64,000 nucleotides of DNA from Arthrobacter echini (lineage in GTDB: Bacteria; Actinomycetota; Actinomycetes; Actinomycetales; Micrococcaceae). Location: positions 28,026-92,025 of the forward strand of contig NZ_SSWH01000011.1 in assembly GCF_004803505.1 (NCBI RefSeq), read 5' to 3'. Both the position numbers and the translations under genes were made by a program. Numbering within the stretch: position 1 is the stretch's first letter; the number at the start of each line of letters is the position of its first letter. This document shows positions 1-9,201 of the stretch, one piece after another. The notes below the pieces were generated by a model. That model was given only the letters and a program-made list of their open reading frames with translations. It did not search any database and was not told the origin of the DNA.

Positions 1-1
1 C

Positions 2-442
2 TTTTCCCGGGACCTGCTGTCGATCGTGTACGCGAGCAGTGCGGCCCACCCGTTCGGCGACGGGGAACTCGGTGACCTGCTGGCACTGAGCCGGAGGAAC
101 AACGCCGACGCCGACCTGACCGGCGTGCTGCTCTACCGCAGCGGACAGTTCCTCCAGGTCATCGAGGGCCCGAGCGACGTCCTGCGCGAACGCATGTCGA
201 TCATTGCAGCCGATCCGAGGCACCTCGACGTGCGCATCCTCTTCCAGGAGACGATCGACGAGCGCCACTTCCCCGACTGGACCATGGCGTTCGAGCCGGC
301 CTCCGACGTGAGCATCGACGAGATCCCCGGCTTCCGCACCTCACTGTCCGACATCGAGGGCGACGACGACGCACAGCGATCCATCACGACCCTGCGCGAG
401 CTCATCCACTGGTTCCGGGACAGGACCTCCCAGCGCAGCTGA
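2..442 (+). CDS. BLUF-domain blue-light photoreceptor (5' partial)
   Basis: Sensor of blue light using FAD. The open frame continues to the left edge, so the true start lies outside the window; the first in-window start (GTG at 26) would cut the first beta strand (LLSIVYASSA) and is not believed. Residues of the BLUF photocycle are visible: the Tyr in IVYAS, Asn in RRNNADADLTG, Gln in GQFLQVIEGP, and the Trp/Met of FPDWTMAF. Only about 35 residues follow the domain, with no output domain, so it is a short stand-alone BLUF protein that probably signals through a partner. Family assignment is firm; the partner and response are unknown. Confidence 0.88.
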   Translation, partial: FSRDLLSIVYASSAAHPFGDGELGDLLALSRRNNADADLTGVLLYRSGQFLQVIEGPSDVLRERMSIIAADPRHLDVRILFQETIDERHFPDWTMAFEPASDVSIDEIPGFRTSLSDIEGDDDAQRSITTLRELIHWFRDRTSQRS

Positions 443-491
443 TCTGCGCCTGACGACCTGCGATGCGCTGTGTCCTGCGTGGGCTGACTGG

Positions 492-1220
492 TCAGGGAAG
501 CGTACGGGAGAGGAACTCCACCGTCCGCGACCAGGCTGCCGCCGAGGCAGTCGCGTGATGGAACTGCGGGTGGGGATTGTCGAAGGCGTGATCGGCGCCG
601 GGATAGGTGTGGAATTCCGTCTTCCCTCCAGCCGTCACAGCTTCCTCGATCGCTGCGACCTGATCAGCGGCGATGTAGCTGTCCGACTCACCGAAGTGAT
701 GCAGCTGAGGACACCGGACCCGATCCGCCAGCCCGAGCAGCCCCGGCAGCGCCGAACCGTAATAGCTGACCAGCGTCGAGGGATCGCCCTCGGCGGCGAT
801 GGCGAACGCCAACCCACCACCGAAACAGAAACCGATCAGGCCGGGGTTCCCCACGACGTCGTCCTGGCCGCTCAACCACTCCAGCGCCGCAACGCCCTCG
901 CCGACCGCCGTTTCCCAGTCCACCTCACCGGCCAGGGCCAGGGCCTGCTGCAGGAAGTCGTCGCGAGTCTCGTCCACGCTCTGCGCTGGAAGGCGGTGGT
1001 AGAACTCCGGTGCCAGAACCACATAGCCCAGATCTGCCAGGTCGGCCGCGCGATCCCGGATGTACTCGCTGACCCCGAAGATCTCCTGGCACAGCACCAG
1101 CCCCGGGCCGTGCCCCGAATCCGGGAGCCACAGGTAGCCGGGTAGCGAACCCTCGGCCATTTCGATGCTCACCGTTCGCGGCTGCGTTTTCTGCGTGGAC
1201 TCGTCGTCAATGCTGGTCAC
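492..1220 (-). CDS. dienelactone hydrolase family protein
   Basis: Alpha/beta hydrolase of the DLH family (242 aa), cytosolic, no signal peptide. It has the family hallmarks: a Glu-containing strand (CQEIFGV), a Cys nucleophile elbow (GFCFGGG) instead of Ser, the acid in GESDSYI and the histidine in GADHAF. The GTG start at 1220 is the longest reading; an internal ATG at 1157 (MAEGSLPG) starts nearer to where DLH proteins usually begin. No chlorocatechol pathway genes are nearby, so the substrate cannot be inferred; many members are general carboxyl-ester or lactone hydrolases. Confidence 0.88.
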   Translation of the reverse strand: MTSIDDESTQKTQPRTVSIEMAEGSLPGYLWLPDSGHGPGLVLCQEIFGVSEYIRDRAADLADLGYVVLAPEFYHRLPAQSVDETRDDFLQQALALAGEVDWETAVGEGVAALEWLSGQDDVVGNPGLIGFCFGGGLAFAIAAEGDPSTLVSYYGSALPGLLGLADRVRCPQLHHFGESDSYIAADQVAAIEEAVTAGGKTEFHTYPGADHAFDNPHPQFHHATASAAAWSRTVEFLSRTLP

Positions 1221-1301
1221 AGCTCATGCTTGCACACGCCGCGACCCCGACCAAGGAGCGCACCACTGGCGCAGGGTTCTCCTGATTACTAGTCTCGGTG
1301 G

Positions 1302-1427
1302 ATGCCCGACTACCCGCAGTTCCTCCACACGGTCCTGGATACCACCGACGTGCGAGGGCTGGCCGAGGAACCGCTGTACGTCCATGCGGATCCGGCCGGT
1401 CACCCGTTCTGCATCTTCGTTGCCTAG
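1302..1427 (+). pseudogene. VOC/glyoxalase family gene with internal deletion
   Basis: An intact 41-codon frame reads like the first about 22 residues of an actinobacterial VOC protein (MPDYPQFLHTVLDTTD, then VRGLAE) joined directly to the last about 19 residues (EPLYVHADPAGHPFCIFVA and stop). These are normally separated by roughly 80-100 residues carrying the rest of the fold. Both ends keep their frame, so this looks like a clean in-frame deletion and not random similarity. It cannot form the beta-alpha-beta-beta-beta pairs of the family, hence pseudogene. Recognition is from memory of the family termini. Confidence 0.62.
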
Positions 1428-1498
1428 AACCTTCAGGCACCGGCCCACCGCCACTGAACTCACTACCATCCAGTCCGTACCGACGATGAGGTCGACCG

Positions 1499-2740
1499 AT
1501 GAGTTCCACCACGTCCGCCTGGCGAAACGTCTGGGGAAACCGGGCCCTCGCACCTCTGGCGATCTCGACGACAGCTGCGGGGCTGAGCTTCTACGTCCCG
1601 GTCAGCGCACTGTTCCTCATGGACCGAGGCCAGTCGTTGTCGGACATCTTCATCTTCGAGAGCATCCTCGTCGCGACCATCATGCTCACGGAGATACCGG
1701 CCGGCCTCGTCGCGGACCGGATCGACCGCCGCTTCGTGATCATCGCCGGGTTCGTCCTGAACGCGGTAGCCGAAATACTGTTCGCGTCCAGTGGTTCGTT
1801 CGTCGGATTCGCAGTTTCCTTCGCGATCAGCGGCGCCGGCATCGCCATGCTCACCGGCGTGCAGGAGGCGTACATTTATGACTCCCTCGGCCCCGATGCC
1901 GACAGAGCATCGGTCGGTGTCTACGGACAGCTGAGCTCGCTCGACCTGATCGCGGGGGTAGGCGCCGCCGTCGTCGGCGGGCTTCTGGCAGAGATCGATA
2001 TCGGCTGGCCGGCAGTAGCTGCTGCAACGGCCGCAGTCCTCGCCGCCGCCGCTGCCTGCTTCCTGCCGTCCCAGCTGCCGGAGCCCGAGGACGCCGAGCA
2101 GGAACTGGAGTCTGCTCTCACACACCTTGCGACGGGTATCCGCGTTCTGTTCACCACGCCGATACTCCTCTACGTCGCGGTGGCGTCGAGCGCCTCGTTC
2201 GTGCTCTTCAACGCGGTGTTCACACTGAATCAGCCACTTTTCTCGCAGGCTGAAATACCCGTTGCGGTCTGGGGCGTCATCGGAGGCGGGGCTCAACTCG
2301 TGGCCGCGCTTTACAACCACCATGCCGGCAGGATCGAGCATGCCCTCGGGCGGAAGTACGCCCTGTTCGTCGCCATGAGCTTCGGCGTTGTCGGCTTCAT
2401 CCTCATGGCGACGCCGCAGGCGCCGCTGGTGATCCTCGGTTTCGTCCTCGTGGTGCTCGGCATGAATGCACGCGGGCCGATCACCACAGCTGTCGCCAAC
2501 CGGGTGATTCCCAGAGGTCGCCGGGCCACCGTGCTGAACGTCGCGAGTTCCATCGGAAGCCTCGTGGGAATCGCTGCCAACCCGGTGATCGGGGCTGGTG
2601 CGGATGCGAGCACCACTCTCACTGTCGTTGCCATCGGAGGGGTGCTGCTCGTCGTCGCCGTCACGTGGATCCTGGTGGCGAACAGGTACCTGGACGAGCC
2701 GTCAGCGGAGGAAGAGAGTACGCCGGCTACGACAGTGTGA
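1499..2740 (+). CDS. MFS transporter
   Basis: Major facilitator superfamily permease of 413 aa with about 12 hydrophobic helices. The loop between helices 2 and 3 carries an MFS motif-A variant (GLVADRIDRRF). The ATG at 1499 is preceded by GAGGT at good spacing. Proteins with this EIPAGLVADRIDRR signature are typically drug or metabolite exporters. It stands alone: convergent with the downstream ligase (15-base gap) and preceded by the VOC remnant. Substrate unknown. Confidence 0.9.
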   Translation: MSSTTSAWRNVWGNRALAPLAISTTAAGLSFYVPVSALFLMDRGQSLSDIFIFESILVATIMLTEIPAGLVADRIDRRFVIIAGFVLNAVAEILFASSGSFVGFAVSFAISGAGIAMLTGVQEAYIYDSLGPDADRASVGVYGQLSSLDLIAGVGAAVVGGLLAEIDIGWPAVAAATAAVLAAAAACFLPSQLPEPEDAEQELESALTHLATGIRVLFTTPILLYVAVASSASFVLFNAVFTLNQPLFSQAEIPVAVWGVIGGGAQLVAALYNHHAGRIEHALGRKYALFVAMSFGVVGFILMATPQAPLVILGFVLVVLGMNARGPITTAVANRVIPRGRRATVLNVASSIGSLVGIAANPVIGAGADASTTLTVVAIGGVLLVVAVTWILVANRYLDEPSAEEESTPATTV

Positions 2741-2755
2741 GATGACTGTGAACAA

Positions 2756-3895
2756 CTAGGCGCGCAGCTGCTGCACCATGTCGAGCACGACGGCGCGGAG
2801 GTCGCCGTCGTTCTCCTCCGCGACGCGACGCTGGCGCTGATACCCGGCGCCGCGCTGCATGATCGCCTCGACGTCCGCGAGCTCCCTGCTGCAGCCGAGC
2901 CTGCGGGCAATGGGCTCCAGCCGGGTGAGGACCTCGGCGAGGTGGTCGGTGACGAGCTGTTCGTTACCGGCGGCGTCGAGGATGATGATTGCGTCGAGGC
3001 CGTACCGCGCGGCCCGCCACTTGTTCTCCTGGATGTGCCAGGGCTGCATGGTGGGGATCACCCCGCCGGCGTCGAGCGTGTCGGAGAACTCCTGGACCAG
3101 GCACTGGGTCAGGGCGGCCACCGCACCCACGTCCTGCAGTGTCGAGAGACCGTCGCACACCCGCATCTCCACCGTGCCGAGATTCGGGACCGGCCGGATG
3201 TCCCAGCGGATCTCGCTGACGGAGTCGATCACCCCGGTGGTGGACATGTCCTGCACGTAGGACTCGTAGCCGGCCCAGTCGTCGAAGTGGAAGGGAAGAC
3301 CGGCGGTGGGCAACTGCTGGAACATGAGGGCCCGCTGCGAGGCGTAGCCGGTGTCCTCACCGCCCCAGAACGGCGACGACGCCGAGAGCGCCTGGAAGTG
3401 CGGCACGTAGTTCAGCAGACCGTCGACCACCGGCAGCGCCTTGTCGCGCCGGTCGAGACCCACGTGGACGTGCACGCCGTAGATGACCATCTGCTTCCCC
3501 CACCACTGCGTGCGGTCGATCAGTTTCGCGTAGCGTTCGCGATTCGTCACCTGCTGGGCGCGCGGCGCGCTGAAGGGGTGCGAACCCGCGCAGAACAGCT
3601 CCACTCCCATCGGATCGGTGACCTCACGGACTGCGGCGAGCGAGCGGGCGAGATCCTCCTTGGCCTCACCGACCGTGGTGCAGACGCCGGTGACGAGTTC
3701 CACGGTGTTCAGCAGGAGTTCCTGCTTGATGTGCGGGTGTTCCTCGTCCTCCTGCATTTCCGGATGGTTCGCGCTGACTCCGCGGAGCACCTGGTCCGCA
3801 ACGGAGACCAGTTCTCCGTTGTAACGGTCCACCAGGGCGAGTTCCCATTCGACACCGAGGGTCGACTGGGCAGACTGCGCGAAATCAATGGTCAC
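2756..3895 (-). CDS. carboxylate-amine ligase, glutamate-cysteine ligase type 2 family (YbdK-like)
   Basis: A 379-residue protein of the GCS2 family, the ATP-dependent gamma-glutamyl ligases that include E. coli YbdK. Family signatures are present: LGVEWELALVD near the N terminus, HPHIKQELLLNTVEL, VYGVHVHVGL-type metal/substrate loop (residues about 140-150), and SEIRWDIRPVPNLGTVEMRVCD. GTG start with AGGAG seven bases upstream. It might contribute gamma-glutamyl conjugates to thiol or ergothioneine metabolism, but no egt or mshA-D genes are in the window, so the physiological substrate stays open. Confidence 0.9.
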   Translation of the reverse strand: MTIDFAQSAQSTLGVEWELALVDRYNGELVSVADQVLRGVSANHPEMQEDEEHPHIKQELLLNTVELVTGVCTTVGEAKEDLARSLAAVREVTDPMGVELFCAGSHPFSAPRAQQVTNRERYAKLIDRTQWWGKQMVIYGVHVHVGLDRRDKALPVVDGLLNYVPHFQALSASSPFWGGEDTGYASQRALMFQQLPTAGLPFHFDDWAGYESYVQDMSTTGVIDSVSEIRWDIRPVPNLGTVEMRVCDGLSTLQDVGAVAALTQCLVQEFSDTLDAGGVIPTMQPWHIQENKWRAARYGLDAIIILDAAGNEQLVTDHLAEVLTRLEPIARRLGCSRELADVEAIMQRGAGYQRQRRVAEENDGDLRAVVLDMVQQLRA

Positions 3896-4067
3896 CGGTG
3901 TACTCCTGGACTGTACGGACGGAAGGATAAGGCCTCTGGAGTGCGCCGTCGCGGGGGAGGACCGAGGTCAAGTGTAGTGAGGCCCTGCGGTCATGAGGGT
4001 CCTGCGTCGCCCGGATGTCACAGGGTCACGGCGATGCACGAATACAGTGTCAGGGCAGAATGGGCGC

Positions 4068-4880
4068 GTGCCCATTCTGAACAAAGACATGACCCTGTGC
4101 ATCTCCCTGGCCGCGCGGCCGACCGACATCGGCACGCGCTTCCACAACTATCTCTACGAGGAGCTGGGCCTGAACTACATCTACAAGGCCTTCACCACCA
4201 CGGACCTGCCGGCGGCCATCACCGGTGTGCGCGGGCTCGGTATCCGTGGCTGCGCCATCTCGATGCCGTTCAAGGAGGACGTGATCGCCCTGGTGGACCG
4301 CCTGGATCCGTCCGCGCAGGCCATCGACTCCGTCAACACCATCGTGAACGACGACGGCGTCCTCACCGCCTACAACACCGACTACCTCGCGGTGGCACGC
4401 CTGCTGCGTGGGCACGCCGTTCCGGCCACGCATTCGGTGCTCGTCCGCGGCTCCGGGGGGATGGCCAAGGCCGTCGTCGCAGCACTGCGCGATGCCGGCT
4501 TCGATCGGGTCCGGATCGTTGCCCGCAACGAGCGCACCGGCCGCGCGCTCGCCGGGCAGTACGGCTTTGCGTGGCAGGCGGAGGTGGAGGAGCCGGCGGC
4601 GGATCTGCTCATCAACGTGACGCCGCTGGGCATGACGGGTGACGACGCCGACGTCGTCGCCTTCCCGCAGCACGCCATTGACGCCGCCCGCGTGGTGTTC
4701 GACGTCGTCGCCTCCCCCTCGGAGACGCCGCTCGTCATCGCGGCGCGGGAGACAGGGAAACCGGTGATCACGGGTGCGGAGGTGGTAGCCCTGCAGGCCG
4801 AGGAGCAGTTCGTCCTCTACACGAGCATCAGGCCCACGCCCGAGCAGGTCCGGGCAGCGGGGAAGTTCTCGCGCCGGTAG
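4068..4880 (+). CDS. shikimate dehydrogenase family protein
   Basis: NAD(P)-dependent oxidoreductase of the shikimate/quinate dehydrogenase family, 270 aa from the GTG at 4068 (VPILNKDMTLCISLAARP). A longer frame to 3993 exists but lacks family similarity. Substrate-domain Lys and Asn/Asp are in SMPFKEDVI and SVNTIVND...NTDYLA, the Rossmann loop in VRGSGGMAKAVVAAL, and the C-terminal ITGAEVVALQAEEQF is typical. It is the shorter AroE-like paralogue common in actinobacteria; whether it serves aromatic biosynthesis or quinate use is unclear. A CAGAAT box six bases before the start may be a leaderless promoter. Confidence 0.88.
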   Translation: MPILNKDMTLCISLAARPTDIGTRFHNYLYEELGLNYIYKAFTTTDLPAAITGVRGLGIRGCAISMPFKEDVIALVDRLDPSAQAIDSVNTIVNDDGVLTAYNTDYLAVARLLRGHAVPATHSVLVRGSGGMAKAVVAALRDAGFDRVRIVARNERTGRALAGQYGFAWQAEVEEPAADLLINVTPLGMTGDDADVVAFPQHAIDAARVVFDVVASPSETPLVIAARETGKPVITGAEVVALQAEEQFVLYTSIRPTPEQVRAAGKFSRR

Positions 4881-4971
4881 CGGACCTGCCGATCGGCACA
4901 TACCGAGGTAGCTCTCTTGCCAAGCGGGCCGAACGGGTCCACAGTGTGGTGGAAACCCAGGGAGGGACAGC

Positions 4972-6441
4972 ATGAGCACTTCCGCCGAACGGGCGTCCGA
5001 CGCACCGACCACCACCGCTCAACCGGAGCTCAAACGGGTCCTGGGACCGAAGCTGCTGCTGCTGTTCATCGTCGGGGACATCCTCGGAGCAGGGGTGTAC
5101 GCCGTCACCGGGACCATGGCGGGGACGGTCGGAGGGATCGTCTGGCTCCCGTTCCTGCTCGCGTTCATCGTGGCGACCATGACGGCGCTGTCCTATCTGG
5201 AACTCGTCACGCAGTACCCCCAGGCCGCCGGCGCCGCGCTGTACACGCACAAGGCATTCGGCATCCACTTCGTCACGTTCCTGGTCGCGTTCGCCGTGGT
5301 GTGCTCCGGGATCACCAGCGCGTCCACGTCGGCGAACGTCCTGGCCCAGAACTTCTTCGGCGGGCTCGAGGTCAACGGCTGGCTGGACGCGCCCGGGCAG
5401 GGCGTGATCACCCTTGTGGCGCTGGGTTTCATGCTGCTGCTCGCCGTCATCAATCTGCGCGGCGTCGGGGAGAGCGTCAAGTTCAACGTGGTGCTGACGC
5501 TGGTCGAGATGACGGCACTGTGCATCGTGATCGGTGTCGGCTTCTACGCGATGGCGCAGGGCAACGGCAACATCGGCGAGATCTTCGTGTTCTCGGACCA
5601 ACAGGACAAGGGCCTGTTCCTCGCGGTGACCGCCGCGACCTCCATCGCCTTCTTCGCGATGGTCGGCTTCGAGGACTCGGTCAACATGGTGGAGGAGACC
5701 CAGAACCCCGAGCGGATCTTCCCACGCACCATGCTGACGGGACTCGGGATCGCCGTCGTCTTCTACATGCTGGTCGCCATCTCCGTGGTCACGGTGCTGA
5801 GCCCCACCGAGCTGGAGAGCATCCGTGAGTCCGAGGGTGCCGCACTGCTCGAGGTGGTGCAGAAGGGCTCCCCGGGCTTCCCGATCGAGCGGATCTTCCC
5901 GTTCCTGGCGGTCTTCGCCGTGGCCAACACGGCCCTGATCAATATGCTCATGGCCAGCCGGCTGATCTACGGGATGGCCCGGCAGGGGATCCTGCCCCGC
6001 CCGCTCGGGAGGGTCCTGCCGGTGCGGCTGACACCCTGGGCCGGCATCGCCTTCTCCACCGTGCTCGCCCTCGGCCTGATCATCTACGTCACGAGCGATC
6101 CGGACAGCAACATCGTGGCCAATCTCTCGGGTACCACGGCCTTTTTGCTCCTGTGCGTCTTCACGGTGGTGAACATCGCCTGCGTGGTGCTGCGGCGCAA
6201 GCGCGACCCGAACAGGAAGGTCTTCTTCACCTCGCCAGGGCCCATGCCGATCGTCGCTGCCATCCTGTGCGCGTTCCTCGCCGGACCCTGGGTGGGACGC
6301 GACGTCATCCAGTACCAGATTGCCGGCGGCCTCATGCTCATCGGCGTGGTGCTCTGGTTCATCACATGGCTGATCAACCGGAGGACCAATACCAGGCCCG
6401 GAGATCCGGCCCTGCTGGAGAGCTCCGGACCTGCGGACTGA
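4972..6441 (+). CDS. APC-superfamily amino acid permease
   Basis: A 489-residue membrane protein with about 12 predicted helices. The helix-1 signature GDILGAGVYAVTG, the helix 2-3 region (ALSYLELVTQYPQAAGAALY) and the helix-6 FFAMVGFEDSVNMVEE segment mark the amino acid-polyamine-organocation superfamily. ATG with GGAGGG eight bases upstream. It precedes phzF by 18 bases, but phzF has its own promoter, so an operon is not certain. Substrate not predictable from sequence alone. Confidence 0.9.
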   Translation: MSTSAERASDAPTTTAQPELKRVLGPKLLLLFIVGDILGAGVYAVTGTMAGTVGGIVWLPFLLAFIVATMTALSYLELVTQYPQAAGAALYTHKAFGIHFVTFLVAFAVVCSGITSASTSANVLAQNFFGGLEVNGWLDAPGQGVITLVALGFMLLLAVINLRGVGESVKFNVVLTLVEMTALCIVIGVGFYAMAQGNGNIGEIFVFSDQQDKGLFLAVTAATSIAFFAMVGFEDSVNMVEETQNPERIFPRTMLTGLGIAVVFYMLVAISVVTVLSPTELESIRESEGAALLEVVQKGSPGFPIERIFPFLAVFAVANTALINMLMASRLIYGMARQGILPRPLGRVLPVRLTPWAGIAFSTVLALGLIIYVTSDPDSNIVANLSGTTAFLLLCVFTVVNIACVVLRRKRDPNRKVFFTSPGPMPIVAAILCAFLAGPWVGRDVIQYQIAGGLMLIGVVLWFITWLINRRTNTRPGDPALLESSGPAD

Positions 6442-6447
6442 CGCCGG

Positions 6448-6453
6448 TAGCAT
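6448..6453 (+). promoter_or_regulatory. leaderless -10 box of the PhzF-family gene
   Basis: TAGCAT ends six bases before the ATG at 6460 and no Shine-Dalgarno is present, as for actinobacterial leaderless transcripts. Confidence 0.5.
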
Positions 6454-6459
6454 CTCCGC

Positions 6460-7326
6460 ATGGAGATCCTCCTCTACACAGCGTTCACCGACACCCCCGA
6501 CGGCGGCAACCCCGCCGGTGTGGTCCTCGACGCCGGACCGCTCACGCCGGCCCGGATGCAGGCCATCGCCGCCGATCTCGGGTACGCCGAGAGTGCGTTC
6601 CTCACCGACCGGAGTCCCGGCCACGCCTCGGTCCGCTATTTCGCACCCGAATCCGAGATTCCGTTCTGCGGGCACGCCACCATCGCCACCGGCGTCGCGC
6701 TCGCCGAACGCGAGGGGCCCGGGACCCTTATCCTGGCCACACCGGCGGGGCAGCTCGAGCTCACGACGGAGCGGATCGGGGACGGTCTGGTCGCCTCGCT
6801 CGTCACGGTCGAGCCGTGGGTGGGGGAGATCGACGACGCCGTCCGGGCCGACCTGCTCAGGCACCTGCGGCTGGACGAAGCAGACCTGTCCACCGGACTG
6901 CCGGTGATGCTCGCCTTCGCCGGCAATGTCCATCCGATCGTGCCCGTGCAGAGCTCCGCCGTGCTTCACGCCCTCGACTACGACTACGACGGGCTCAAGA
7001 CTTTCATGGCCGAGCAGGGCTGGGGCGCGACCATCGCCGTCGTCCACCGGCTCGCGCCGGAGGTCTTCGAGGCTCGCAATCCGTTCCCGCCCGGTGGTGT
7101 CCGCGAGGATCCCGCGACCGGATCCGCCGCGGCAGCCCTCGGGGCGTACCTCCGGGACCGCGGCGAGCTCACGTCACCCGCGGTGCTCACGGTGCACCAG
7201 GGGTCCGACGTCGGGCGGCCCTCGGTCATCACCGTGGCGATCCCCGAAGCCGGTGGAGTGACCGTCTCGGGCCGGGCCGTGCAGATCGGCGACTCCTGGC
7301 GCGAGGATCCTTCAGCGCCCGGGTAG
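6460..7326 (+). CDS. PhzF family isomerase/epimerase
   Basis: A 288-residue member of the PhzF/diaminopimelate-epimerase fold. The conserved acid-base Glu sits in YAESAFL (about residue 44), followed by FCGHATIATG and the C-terminal REDPATGSAAAALGAYL anion-binding loop. None of phzA-G except this family is nearby, so it is not evidence of phenazine synthesis; most PhzF-like proteins are isomerases of unknown substrate. Convergent with the GNAT gene after 12 bases. Confidence 0.9.
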   Translation: MEILLYTAFTDTPDGGNPAGVVLDAGPLTPARMQAIAADLGYAESAFLTDRSPGHASVRYFAPESEIPFCGHATIATGVALAEREGPGTLILATPAGQLELTTERIGDGLVASLVTVEPWVGEIDDAVRADLLRHLRLDEADLSTGLPVMLAFAGNVHPIVPVQSSAVLHALDYDYDGLKTFMAEQGWGATIAVVHRLAPEVFEARNPFPPGGVREDPATGSAAAALGAYLRDRGELTSPAVLTVHQGSDVGRPSVITVAIPEAGGVTVSGRAVQIGDSWREDPSAPG

Positions 7327-7338
7327 TACCGTGCAGCG

Positions 7339-7770
7339 TCAGGGCCGGTAGCCGAAAGCGGCCAGTCCCAGCTCCGGGTGGGGACTGAAGCCCAGGGACC
7401 GATAGAACGGGTGGGACAGGGCGGCATCGGCCGTCGAGTCGGCATCGGTGCTCAGGGCGATGAACATGCAGTGGCGGTAGCGCTCCTGCACATGGAGGAC
7501 CAGCGCCCGGCCCACGCCGCGGCGCCTGGCGTCGGGGTGCACGAGGATGTCCTGGAGGTAGCAGACGGACTCGTCGTCGGAGACCGTCCTCGCCAGCCCC
7601 AGCAGTGAGCCGTCGTCGTCGCGCACCGTCAGCACGAGATGCGAGCCGGCGAGGCTGCGCTGGAGACGACCCGGATCGCGCGTGTAGGCGCTCCAGCCGA
7701 CGGCGTCGTAGAGCGCGAGGGCTTCGGCGAGCGGTGGGAGGGTCCCTTCGGTGAGCTTCACGCCGGTCAC
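7339..7770 (-). CDS. GNAT family N-acetyltransferase
   Basis: A 143-residue acetyltransferase starting at the GTG at 7770 (VTGVKLTEG); the open frame continues upstream but the extra residues are low complexity and overlap ybaK. The acetyl-CoA loop is seen in VHPDARRRGVGRALVLHVQ, preceded by strand 4 (CYLQDILV), and FYRSLGFSP closes the fold. It lies 22 bases downstream of the deacylase gene on the same strand, so the two are probably co-transcribed. Acceptor unknown. Confidence 0.85.
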   Translation of the reverse strand: MTGVKLTEGTLPPLAEALALYDAVGWSAYTRDPGRLQRSLAGSHLVLTVRDDDGSLLGLARTVSDDESVCYLQDILVHPDARRRGVGRALVLHVQERYRHCMFIALSTDADSTADAALSHPFYRSLGFSPHPELGLAAFGYRP

Positions 7771-7792
7771 CCTACCCCGCGGCCCGCGCCCG

Positions 7793-8287
7793 CTATGGAC
7801 CGGCGATCGCCGCGAGCCGCGCACCGGTGACGGCGAGCAGATCCGTGGGTGCGAGTTCGATGTCCAGGCCCCGCCGGCCGCCGGAGACGAGGACCGTGGC
7901 ATGGTCGAGGACGGACACGTCGACGACGACGGGGGAGCGCTGGCGCTGCCCGATGGGGGAGATCCCGCCGAGCACGTAGCCCGTCCGACGCTCGGCCACC
8001 GCGGGATCGGCCAGCGCGGCCTTCCGTCCGCCGAGCACGGCGGCGAGGGCCTTCAGGTCGAGCGACCCGTCGACGGGCACGACGGCGCACGCCAGTGCTC
8101 CGTCCACGCTGGTCATCAGGGTCTTGAAGACGCGGACAGGGTCGACGCCGAGCGCCGCGGCGGCTTCGAGACCGTAGGACGGCGCACCCTCCTCGTGCGT
8201 ATACGGCCGTTCGGTGAAGGGCACCTGCGCCGCGGTCAGCGCGGCGAGGGCCGGTGTGCCGCGTGATCCGGTCTGTTTCCTGCCCAT
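7793..8287 (-). CDS. ybaK: YbaK/EbsC-family aminoacyl-tRNA deacylase
   Basis: A 164-residue trans-editing factor that hydrolyses mischarged tRNA, typically Cys-tRNA(Pro). The catalytic lysine is in RVFKTLM (about residue 55), with CAVVPVDGSLDLK and GGISPIGQRQRSPVVVD matching the family core and the GSRGTPAL N terminus typical of YbaK. Start is the ATG at 8287. Followed closely by the GNAT gene. Confidence 0.88.
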   Translation of the reverse strand: MGRKQTGSRGTPALAALTAAQVPFTERPYTHEEGAPSYGLEAAAALGVDPVRVFKTLMTSVDGALACAVVPVDGSLDLKALAAVLGGRKAALADPAVAERRTGYVLGGISPIGQRQRSPVVVDVSVLDHATVLVSGGRRGLDIELAPTDLLAVTGARLAAIAGP

Positions 8288-8383
8288 CGACCCGCCCGGC
8301 TCCTGCTTCTCGCGTTGACTACCGACTGCGCATGCTGCTGCTCGTGCCGACTGCTGATTGTGCAGATTGCCGCTCGTGCCGGG

Positions 8384-9094
8384 TCAGGCGGCTTCGCTCG
8401 GGGACGTCAGTGCGTGCAGGGCGCCGTCGTCGAACCCGTCGAGCAGAGCCCGGATGTCCTTGTACACCTCGACGGCGCCGGCGTCACGGAGCTCGGCCTC
8501 ACTCGTTCCACCGGAGGCGAGCGCGATGGTCGGGATGCCGAGCTCGGAGGCGGCGATGACGTCCCAGACCGCATCGCCGACGAAGACGACGTTCGCCGCG
8601 TCCAGTCCGCCGGCGTCGAGCGCGGCCTGGAGGATGTCGGGTGCGGGCTTGCTGTTCTCGGCGTCGTCGGTGGTGGTGGCGGCGGTGATGGCCTCGTCGG
8701 CGTCGATGACGGCGCGATTCGCGTCGAGGTCGTCCTGGGAGGCCGAGGAGGCGAGGACGACGACGAGGCCGTCGTCGGCGCAGCGGCGCACGAGCTCGGT
8801 GGCGCCCTCGAAAGCACGCAGGGAAGGCCAGAACGAGGAGAAGATGGCCCCGTGCGTGGAGTCGATCTCGGCGTCCTGGTCGGCATCCCGGTCCTCGCCC
8901 AGCAGGTGCGCCACGAGCTTGTCCCCGCCCATGCCGATGGCCCGGTGGATCTCGGCCATCGCGACGTCGTGACCGAACCGGCGGAAGGACTGCCACCACG
9001 CGATCGTGTGCAGATAGTTGGAATCGACGAGTGTGCCGTCGACGTCGAAGAGGACGCCGTGCCGCGCTGTCGTGTCCTTCGTGGTGTCCGCCAT
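8384..9094 (-). CDS. HAD-superfamily hydrolase
   Basis: A 236-residue haloacid-dehalogenase phosphatase. Motif I FDVDGTLVDSNYLH gives the nucleophile and acid/base Asp pair; motif II is in VVLASSAS; motif III is the Lys in SKPAPDIL; motif IV is VFVGDAVWDV. An alpha-helical cap (about residues 28-95) marks a phosphoglycolate-phosphatase/beta-phosphoglucomutase-like C1 member acting on small phosphorylated metabolites. ATG start. Transcribed alone, 96 bases upstream of ybaK. Confidence 0.9.
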   Translation of the reverse strand: MADTTKDTTARHGVLFDVDGTLVDSNYLHTIAWWQSFRRFGHDVAMAEIHRAIGMGGDKLVAHLLGEDRDADQDAEIDSTHGAIFSSFWPSLRAFEGATELVRRCADDGLVVVLASSASQDDLDANRAVIDADEAITAATTTDDAENSKPAPDILQAALDAGGLDAANVVFVGDAVWDVIAASELGIPTIALASGGTSEAELRDAGAVEVYKDIRALLDGFDDGALHALTSPSEAA

Positions 9095-9201
9095 GGACCT
9101 GCCTTCCGTTGATCTGATCCCTGCGTGTCTGCTTCGAGTCTACGAACAGGCTTGCAGGAGCCGCACATCGACCCCGCGTGTTGCGGGCTCTGCGAATGTG
9201 T

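Noticed and set aside
6460..7326. Phenazine biosynthesis
   Set aside because: PhzF-fold isomerases are widespread and no other phz genes are present.
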